From the NCBI RefSeq assembly GCF_030704685.1, contig NZ_JAUZDX010000023.1, positions 25,021-89,020 of the forward strand: a stretch of DNA of 64,000 nt, in the 5' to 3' direction. A model generated the notes under the pieces. That model saw nothing but the letters and a program-made list of their open reading frames with translations, made no database searches and was not told the DNA's origin. Below, piece after piece: positions 58,236 to 64,000 of this stretch. The first letter of the stretch is position 1. Every line of letters starts with the position of its first letter. The position numbers and the translations under genes were made by a program. This DNA comes from Acidovorax sp. A1169 (lineage in GTDB: Bacteria; Pseudomonadota; Gammaproteobacteria; Burkholderiales; Burkholderiaceae_C).

Positions 58236-58724
58236 ATGAGTGTGATGGGTAAAACCGCCGACAGCGCGCCGACCGGTGCGCGCGAGTATCTGACGTTCCG
58301 GCTGGACCAGGAAGAGTACGGCATCGACATCCTGAAGGTCCAGGAAATCCGGGGCTACGAGCCGCCGACGCGCATTGCCAATGCCCCCGAATTCATCAAG
58401 GGCGTGGTGAACCTGCGCGGCACCATCGTCCCCATCGTGGACATGCGCCTGAAGTTCAACTGCGCGCAGGCGGACTACAACAGTTTCACGGTGGTCATCA
58501 TCCTGAACCTGCGCAACCGCGTGGTCGGCATCGTGGTGGACTCGGTCAGTGACGTGATGGAGCTCACGCCCGAGAGCATCCGCGTGGCGCCCGACATCGA
58601 GAGCGCCATCGACAACAGCTGCATCCTGGGGCTGGGGTCGGTGGGTGAGCGCATGCTGATCCTGCTCGACATCGAAAAGCTGATGTCGAGTGTGGACATG
58701 GGATTGGTGACGACGGCGGAGTAA
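58236..58724 (+). CDS. cheW: Chemotaxis coupling protein CheW
   Basis: CheW links CheA to receptors. The 162-residue SH3-like protein contains EYLTFRLDQEEYGIDILKVQ, EIRGYEPPTRIANAPEFIKG and VVNLRGTIVPIVDMRLKF, all diagnostic. An AGGAG precedes the ATG. It is 56 bases after cheA. No MCP gene lies between cheW and cheR, where one is often found in relatives. Confidence 0.97.
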   Translation: MSVMGKTADSAPTGAREYLTFRLDQEEYGIDILKVQEIRGYEPPTRIANAPEFIKGVVNLRGTIVPIVDMRLKFNCAQADYNSFTVVIILNLRNRVVGIVVDSVSDVMELTPESIRVAPDIESAIDNSCILGLGSVGERMLILLDIEKLMSSVDMGLVTTAE

Positions 58725-58815
58725 CGAACGCCACAGTCAGTCAGGTGGGTGGCCGCAAGCCAAACTGCAGGCAAGGGTCTGCAGGCCTTTTGGAGCGAAA
58801 TGGACTTCCGAGCGG

Positions 58816-59727
58816 ATGATCAAAATGATGCCCCAGACCACCAGTATTTCCTCGGCCGGCGCGCGTGCTGCCGCCGCAGCCGCTGCCAGTGCCCCGGCAC
58901 CGTCGGGCCCGCTGGCGCAGGGGCGTGAGTTCGTATGGACCAACGCCGACTTCGCCCGGGTGCAGTCGCTGATCTACCAGCGCGCCGGCATCAGCCTGCA
59001 CGACGGCAAGCACGCCATGGTCTACAGCCGGCTCTCGCGCCGTCTGCGCGATACGGGGCACAACAGCTTCCATGAATACCTGGGCTGGCTGGAAACGCAC
59101 GATGGCCCCGAGTGGCAGGAGTTCGTGAACGCGCTCACCACCAACCTCACGGCGTTCTTTCGCGAGCAGCACCACTTCGAGATCTTCGCCACGCTGCTGC
59201 GCAGCAAGCCGGCCAACACCGCCTGGAAGGTGTGGTGCAACGCGGCCTCCACCGGCGAAGAGCCGTACTCCATCGTCATGACGGCCTTCGAGTCGCTGGG
59301 GGCCAACGCCTCCTTCAAGCTCACGGCCAGTGACATCGACTCGAAGGTGCTGGCCACCGCCGGCCAGGGGGTGTATCGGCTCGACAACCTCAAGGGGCTG
59401 GGCCCGGAGCGGCTGCAAAAGTTCTTTCTCAAGGGCAAGGGCGGCAATGATGGCATGGTGCGGGTCAAGCCCGAATTGCGCCGTGCCATCGACTTCATGA
59501 GCGTGAACCTCATCCGCGACGACTGGCCCTTCAAGGAGCCCTTTGACGTGGTGTTCTGCCGCAATGTGATGATTTATTTCGATGCGCCCACGCAGCGCAA
59601 GGTGCTGGAGCGTATCCACCGTGTGCTCAAACCTGGTGGCATGCTGTTTGTGGGGCATGCTGAAAATTTCAGCGAGTCCCGTGATCTCTTCACCCTGCGC
59701 GGCAAGACGGTCTATGAACGCCGGTGA
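58816..59727 (+). CDS. cheR: Chemotaxis receptor methyltransferase CheR
   Basis: CheR methylates glutamates on chemoreceptors. The 303-residue protein has an Ala-rich N-terminal extension of about 35 residues, the helical N-domain (LIYQRAGISLHDGKHAMVYS), and the SAM domain with NLTAFFREQHHFEIF, WCNAASTGEEPYSIVM and FDVVFCRNVMIYFD. The start at 58816 has only weak ribosome-binding bases; two further ATGs lie within five codons. Confidence 0.96.
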   Translation: MIKMMPQTTSISSAGARAAAAAAASAPAPSGPLAQGREFVWTNADFARVQSLIYQRAGISLHDGKHAMVYSRLSRRLRDTGHNSFHEYLGWLETHDGPEWQEFVNALTTNLTAFFREQHHFEIFATLLRSKPANTAWKVWCNAASTGEEPYSIVMTAFESLGANASFKLTASDIDSKVLATAGQGVYRLDNLKGLGPERLQKFFLKGKGGNDGMVRVKPELRRAIDFMSVNLIRDDWPFKEPFDVVFCRNVMIYFDAPTQRKVLERIHRVLKPGGMLFVGHAENFSESRDLFTLRGKTVYERR

Positions 59728-59771
59728 TCCGCCCCTCTGTTCGCCCGTAGGAACTTGTTCCAAGCAGCTCC

Positions 59772-60521
59772 ATGACCAATAACCAGCCCAATACCTTCAC
59801 GCCTGGTGCCGCCCCGGCTGCGCCCGGAGCGCCGGAGCGCCGGCGTGCTCCGCGCATCGCGCCGCTGAGCGCGGACATCTATTCATCCAGCTCGGCGCCG
59901 CGCGAATCCTCGCTCAATGAACTCAAGGCCCAGGCCAGAAAGCCGGGCGAGGCATCCTTCTTCTACCTGGACCACCACTTCCAGCACAACGCCGTGAAGG
60001 TGTTGCCCGGCGAGTATTTCGTGGCCGACGAAAGCATGGTCATCATGACGGTGCTGGGCTCGTGCATCGCGGCCTGCCTTTGGGACAGCCGTGCGCACAT
60101 CGGGGGCATGAACCATTTCATGCTGCCCGACGGCGACCTGGCAGATGCCTCGGGGCGCTATGGTTCGTACGCGATGGAGTTGCTCATCAACGAGATGCTC
60201 AAGCTCGGTGCCCGGCGCGAAACCATGCAGGCCAAGATCTTTGGCGGTGCGCAGGTGATGCACAATTTCACCACCATGAATGTGGGCGAACGCAACACCA
60301 CCTTCGTGCTGAACTACCTGCACACGGAGCGCATCCCCATCGTCTCGGAAGACGTGCTGGACATCTATCCCCGCAAGGTGGTGTTCTTCCCGGTGACGGG
60401 CAAGGCCATGGTCAAGCGTCTGGCGCACGCCCATCCCGAGACCCTGGTGGAGCAGGAAAGGCGCGGGAATGCTGCGACCGTCGCCAAGAGCACCTCGGGT
60501 GGCTCCGTGGATCTGTTTTGA
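59772..60521 (+). CDS. cheD: Receptor deamidase CheD with long N-terminal extension and GSVDLF tail
   Basis: CheD deamidates receptor glutamines and in some systems modulates CheC. The catalytic Cys is in VLGSCIAACLWDS and the His in IGGMNHFMLPDG. At 249 residues it exceeds most CheD proteins (about 160-210); the extra length is a Pro/Arg/Ser-rich N-terminus of about 55 residues. The last residues are GGSVDLF, matching the tail of the small CheZ-like protein five genes upstream. No CheC is encoded in the window. Confidence 0.95.
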   Translation: MTNNQPNTFTPGAAPAAPGAPERRRAPRIAPLSADIYSSSSAPRESSLNELKAQARKPGEASFFYLDHHFQHNAVKVLPGEYFVADESMVIMTVLGSCIAACLWDSRAHIGGMNHFMLPDGDLADASGRYGSYAMELLINEMLKLGARRETMQAKIFGGAQVMHNFTTMNVGERNTTFVLNYLHTERIPIVSEDVLDIYPRKVVFFPVTGKAMVKRLAHAHPETLVEQERRGNAATVAKSTSGGSVDLF

Positions 60522-60549
60522 TTGAAGACGAAGAAAGCCTGAGAGAACA

Positions 60550-61653
60550 ATGAGCAGGAAAATCCGGGTGATCGTGGTGGACGATTCGGCGCTGGTGCGC
60601 AGTCTGCTGTCTGAGATCATCAACCGGCAACGGGACATGGAGTGCATCGGCACGGCCAACGACCCCTTGGTGGCGCGCGAGATGATCCGGGAGATGAACC
60701 CGGACGTGATCACCCTGGACGTCGAAATGCCGCGCATGGATGGCATCGACTTCCTGGGCCGGCTGATGCGCCTGCGGCCCATGCCGGTGGTAATGATCTC
60801 CACGCTGACCGAGCGCGGGGCCGAGGTTACCATGAAGGCGCTGGAGCTCGGCGCCATCGATTTCGTGGCCAAGCCCCGGGTGGGCTTGGCCAGCGGCCTC
60901 AACGACCTGGCGACCCAGATCGTGGACAAGATCCGCGTGGCGGCCGTGGCCCAGGTGCGCCGGGCTGCGCCGCGCGAGGCATCGGCCGCGCATTCCGCAT
61001 CCGGCGCGGGCACGGCGGCCCCTGCGGCACCTACCACCTTGCTGGGGCGCCTGTCCACCGAGAAGCTGATCTGCATCGGCGCCTCGACCGGGGGTACGGA
61101 AGCCATCAAGGAGGTGCTGGTGCACATGCCGGCTGATTCGCCAGGCATCGTGATCACCCAGCACATGCCTCCGGGCTTCACCACCAGCTTTGCGGCACGG
61201 CTCAACGGCCTGTGCCAGATCACCGTCAAGGAAGCCTCCAACGGCGAGCGCATCCTGCCGGGCCATGCCTACATCGCTCCCGGGGGCACGCAGTTCCATG
61301 TGGCGCGCAGCGGAGCGAACTATGTGGCCGTGGTCGACGATGGCCCGCCGGTGAACCGGCACAAGCCCTCGGTGGAGGTGCTGTTCAAGTCGGCCGCCGC
61401 CGTGGTCGGGCGCAATGCCTTCGGCATCATGCTCACCGGTATGGGCAACGATGGTGCAGCTGCCATGCGCGAGATGAAGGACGCAGGCAGCTACAACTAC
61501 GTGCAGGACGAAGCCACCTGCATCGTCTTCGGCATGCCGCGCGAGGCCATTGCCCACGGCGCGGCCGATGAAGTGCTGCCGCTGGGCCAGATTGCGCCCG
61601 CGTTGGTGGCGCGCCTGCGTGGCGCGACCGACCGGCTCCATCACAGAATTTAA
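60550..61653 (+). CDS. cheB: Receptor methylesterase/response regulator CheB
   Basis: CheB removes receptor methyl groups when phosphorylated by CheA. The 367-residue protein has a REC domain (VVVDDSALVRSLLS; D57 in VITLDVEMPRMDG; KPR) and a linker. The esterase domain has the catalytic S179 in IGASTGGTEAIKE, H205 in VITQHMPPGF and Asp in LTGMGNDGAAAM. It is the last gene of the chemotaxis operon; a dispersed repeat begins two bases after its stop. Confidence 0.97.
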   Translation: MSRKIRVIVVDDSALVRSLLSEIINRQRDMECIGTANDPLVAREMIREMNPDVITLDVEMPRMDGIDFLGRLMRLRPMPVVMISTLTERGAEVTMKALELGAIDFVAKPRVGLASGLNDLATQIVDKIRVAAVAQVRRAAPREASAAHSASGAGTAAPAAPTTLLGRLSTEKLICIGASTGGTEAIKEVLVHMPADSPGIVITQHMPPGFTTSFAARLNGLCQITVKEASNGERILPGHAYIAPGGTQFHVARSGANYVAVVDDGPPVNRHKPSVEVLFKSAAAVVGRNAFGIMLTGMGNDGAAAMREMKDAGSYNYVQDEATCIVFGMPREAIAHGAADEVLPLGQIAPALVARLRGATDRLHHRI

Positions 61654-61655
61654 AG

Positions 61656-61735
61656 CCCCCCTGAGTCGCCTCCGGCGCCATCCCCCCAGGGGGACGCCAC
61701 CCGTGGCCTGGCAAAGCCAGTTCCACGGTGGCGCT
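61656..61735. repeat. Copy C of the dispersed intergenic repeat after cheB
   Basis: Starting CCCCCCTGAGTCGC two bases after the cheB stop, this copy runs to about 61735 and includes AGGGGGACGCCACC, the reverse complement of the GGCGTCCCCCT found in copy B. It is in the convergent cheB/ABC-F gap and has the same orientation relative to the upstream stop codon as copies A and B. Confidence 0.72.
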
Positions 61736-61802
61736 GGTTTTGGGGCATGCCTTCGAGCAGGTCGCGCCACATACGAGCGTGGCTTACAGCTTCCGCGTCA
61801 GG

Positions 61803-63701
61803 TCAGGCCGACAGCGCCGTCCAGCGCTCCAGCGCTGCCATCAGTTCCTCATCGATCTCGCTGGCGCGGGCCGTGAGCTTGGCTGCCTTGGCACCGTCGG
61901 TGGCGTAAACGCTGCCATCGGCCAGCACGGCCTGTACCTCGGCCTGTTCCTTTTCCAGGGCGCCAATGCGATCGGGCAGGGCATCCAGCTCGCGCTGTTC
62001 CTTGTATGACAGCTTCTTGCGCGAGGTCTGTTCCGTCTTGGAGGGGGCTGCTGCAGTGGCTGCGTCCTTGGCGGCGGCCGGCTTGGTGCCTGCCGCCGGG
62101 GCAGCGGCTGCGGCGGCCGCACGGCTGCGGCGCGATTGCAGCAGCCAATCCTGCACGCCACCCTCGTACTCGCGCCACAGGCCATTGCCTTCAGACGCAA
62201 TGGTGCTGGTCACCACGTTGTCCAGGAAGGTGCGGTCATGGCTCACCAGGAACACCGTGCCATCGTAGTTTTCGAGCAGTTCTTCCAGCAGGTCCAGCGT
62301 GTCGATGTCCAGGTCGTTGGTTGGCTCGTCGAGCACCAGCACATTGGCCGGGCGTGCGAACAGGCGCGCCAGCAGCAGGCGGTTGCGCTCTCCGCCTGAC
62401 AGCGAACGCACAGGGGAGTGGGCACGGGCCGGAGAGAACAGGAAGTCGCTCAGGTAGCTCTTGACGTGCTTGCGCTGGTTGCCGATCTCGATCCATTCGC
62501 TGCCGGGGCTGATGAAGTCCTCCAGCGTCGCATCCAGGTTCACGGCATGGCGCATCTGGTCGAAGTAGGCCACCTGCAGGTTGGCGCCCTGGCGGATGTC
62601 GCCGGTGTCCGGCGCCAGCTCACCGAGGATCATCTTCAGCAGCGTGGTCTTGCCCGCGCCGTTGGGGCCGATCAGGCCCACCTTGTCACCGCGCAGGATG
62701 GTGCCGGTGAAGTTGCTGACGATGGTCCGGTCGCCAAACGACTTGCTCACGTTGGTGAGCTCGGCCACGATCTTGCCCTGGTAGCCATTGCCGCTGCCCG
62801 TGGCCACGTCCATGCGCACGCTGCCCACCACGTCACGGCGTGCTTCGCGCCGTGAGCGCAGGTCTTGCAGGCGCGTGATGCGGCTTTGGCTGCGGGTGCG
62901 CCTGGCTTCCACGCCGCGGCGAATCCACACTTCCTCCTGGGCCAGCAGCTTGTCGGCCTTGGCGGAGATCACCGCTTCCTGCGCAAGCTGGTCTTCCTTC
63001 TGAAGCATGTACTGGGCAAAGTTGCCGGGGTAGGAGCGCAGTTGCCCCCGGTCCAGCTCCACGATGCGGGTGGCGACCCGGTCCAGGAAGGCCCGGTCGT
63101 GGGTGATGGTGACCACGCTGCCCGGGAAGTCGAGCAGCAGGTCCTCCAGCCACTCGATGGAATCCAGGTCCAGATGGTTGGTCGGCTCATCGAGCAGCAG
63201 CACGTCGGGCCGCGCCACCAGGGCCTGCGCCAGTGCCACGCGCTTCTTGGTGCCACCCGAGAGGGTGCCGACGATGGCCTCGGGGTCCAGGTGCAGGCGT
63301 TGCAGGGTCTCTTCCACGCGCTGCTCCCAGTTCCAGGCGTCATAGGCCTCGATCTGGGATTGCAGTGCGTCCAGGTCCAGCCCCTCGGCGCCCGAGAGGT
63401 ACTGGTCACGCACCGCGATCACGGCCTGCAGTCCTTCGGATGCGGCCTTGAAGATGCTGGCTTCGGGGTCGAGCGAGGGCTCCTGCGCCACGAAGGCAAT
63501 GCGGGTGCCTTGCTGCACCTGCAGCGATCCGTCATCGGGCTTGGCCATGCCGCCCAGGATCTTGAGCATGGACGATTTGCCGGCGCCATTGCGCCCGATC
63601 AGTCCCACGCGCTCGTTTGCCTCCAGAGAGAAGCCGGCGTGGTCCAGCAGTGCAACGTGCCCAAATGCGAGTTGGGCGTCCAGTAGAGTGATAAGTGCCA
63701 T
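61803..63701 (-). CDS. ABC-F family ATPase (Uup-type)
   Basis: ABC-F proteins are soluble, ribosome-associated ATPases. The 632-residue protein has two nucleotide-binding domains: GRNGAGKSSMLKIL with LSGGTKKRVALAQAL and LLLDEPTNHLDLDS; then GPNGAGKTTLLKMI with LSGGERNRLLLARLF and LVLDEPTNDLDIDT. Between them is the charged linker EVWIRRGVEARRTRSQSRIT. The C-terminal segment after about residue 540 is an Ala/Lys-rich linker and coiled coil typical of Uup, which binds DNA and aids ribosome quality control. No membrane segments. It appears unrelated to the motility genes. Confidence 0.93.
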   Translation of the reverse strand: MALITLLDAQLAFGHVALLDHAGFSLEANERVGLIGRNGAGKSSMLKILGGMAKPDDGSLQVQQGTRIAFVAQEPSLDPEASIFKAASEGLQAVIAVRDQYLSGAEGLDLDALQSQIEAYDAWNWEQRVEETLQRLHLDPEAIVGTLSGGTKKRVALAQALVARPDVLLLDEPTNHLDLDSIEWLEDLLLDFPGSVVTITHDRAFLDRVATRIVELDRGQLRSYPGNFAQYMLQKEDQLAQEAVISAKADKLLAQEEVWIRRGVEARRTRSQSRITRLQDLRSRREARRDVVGSVRMDVATGSGNGYQGKIVAELTNVSKSFGDRTIVSNFTGTILRGDKVGLIGPNGAGKTTLLKMILGELAPDTGDIRQGANLQVAYFDQMRHAVNLDATLEDFISPGSEWIEIGNQRKHVKSYLSDFLFSPARAHSPVRSLSGGERNRLLLARLFARPANVLVLDEPTNDLDIDTLDLLEELLENYDGTVFLVSHDRTFLDNVVTSTIASEGNGLWREYEGGVQDWLLQSRRSRAAAAAAAPAAGTKPAAAKDAATAAAPSKTEQTSRKKLSYKEQRELDALPDRIGALEKEQAEVQAVLADGSVYATDGAKAAKLTARASEIDEELMAALERWTALSA

Positions 63702-64000
63702 AGGGGGAGGATTATCGAGGGCGCGCGCACTTTACATGTGTCGGGGTGCTGACGGACTGTTTTTGGCGAGGGCTTGCGGTGGATGCTGGTCCTGTGCATG
63801 GGTGATGCACACCTGCCGCCCGCCCTGCTTCTATATAGGAGGGGCCCCTTGCCGCCCTGCGAGCGTGGGTGTGGCGCCAGTGGGCTGGCCGCATTTCTGC
63901 AGAAAGTGATGGGGCCCTTCCATCCAATCCAAAACTCATGCTATAGTCGAGGGCTTCGCTACCAAGACCTCTGTTAACAGAAGTCGGTCAGCAGAAGGTG
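63702..64000 (+). promoter_or_regulatory. Upstream region of a gene beyond the right edge, with probable sigma-70 promoter
   Basis: No gene is supported in these 299 bases. A good -10 box, TATAGT (63942-63947), is preceded by TTCCAT (63918-63923) with an 18-base spacer, a weak but possible -35. Transcription would run off the right edge; the following 50 bases contain no start codon with a ribosome binding site, so the region may be a leader or lead to an RNA gene. The leftward ABC-F promoter must also lie here but is not obvious. Confidence 0.45.

Noticed and set aside
63900..64000. tRNA or rRNA gene start at the right edge
   Set aside because: A good -10 box is visible, but no tRNA cloverleaf or recognisable rRNA sequence follows before the window ends.
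1..64000. CRISPR array, prophage or complete insertion sequence
   Set aside because: No regularly spaced direct repeats, phage genes, integrase or transposase was seen; the only mobile-element trace is the small MITE.

Overview
The window is a 64 kb motility locus from a Gram-negative betaproteobacterium, most likely Comamonadaceae (Acidovorax-like). The reasons are the high G+C, the order of the flg/flh/fli/che blocks, and a dispersed intergenic repeat of the kind I associate with this family. It holds nearly a complete flagellum: rod, hook, rings, export gate, C-ring, ATPase, stator, sigma-28/anti-sigma pair, filament, cap and chaperones, plus a full chemotaxis signalling set. No flhDC-type master regulator and no chemoreceptor (MCP) gene is present.

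Layout. 1-167: 3' end of a phospholipase D/cardiolipin-synthase-like gene, then an HDOD protein (183-1415). 1491-12924 (minus): flgBCDEFGH, a secreted protein of unknown function, then flgIJKL. 13140-14746 (plus): flgA, flgM, flgN, with a sigma-28 promoter before flgM. 15062-21328 (minus): flhB-flhA-flhF-flhG-like-fliA. 21529-24433 (minus): motA-motB-cheY-cheZ. 24763-32857 (plus): ten tightly packed sugar-nucleotide, methyltransferase and oxygenase genes. With the O-GlcNAc-transferase-like gene at 32903-35086 (minus) they look like a flagellin-glycosylation island. 35127-35291: a small palindromic IS630-type MITE. 35355-38701: two near-identical flagellin genes, head to head. 38895-41152: fliD-fliS-fliT. 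41506-41829 (minus): fliE. 42000-53179 (plus): fliFGHIJK and fliLMNOPQR. 53226-54967 (minus): a hybrid REC-histidine kinase and a LuxR-type regulator. 55154-61653 (plus): a small CheZ-like protein, cheY, cheA, cheW, cheR, cheD, cheB. 61803-63701 (minus): a Uup-type ABC-F ATPase. The last 299 bases carry a promoter for a gene beyond the window.

How it fits together. FliA and FlgM set the late-gene checkpoint. Matching sigma-28 promoters (TAAAGTYY-N11-GTCGAAAA) precede flgM and one flagellin. The island between the stator/chemotaxis operon and the flagellins encodes a plausible route to a CDP-linked, C-methylated, O-methylated 6-deoxyhexose. Its only glycosyltransferase candidate is a cytoplasmic TPR-OGT protein, which suits direct flagellin glycosylation.

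Points most worth following up: the identical GS[IV]DLF tails of CheD and of the small CheZ-like protein; the inverted flagellin pair flanking a single recognisable sigma-28 promoter; the FlhG-like protein without a P-loop; the MITE between a flagellin and the OGT gene; the unknown secreted protein inside the flg operon; and a repeat placed just after the stop codons of fliA, fliE and cheB.
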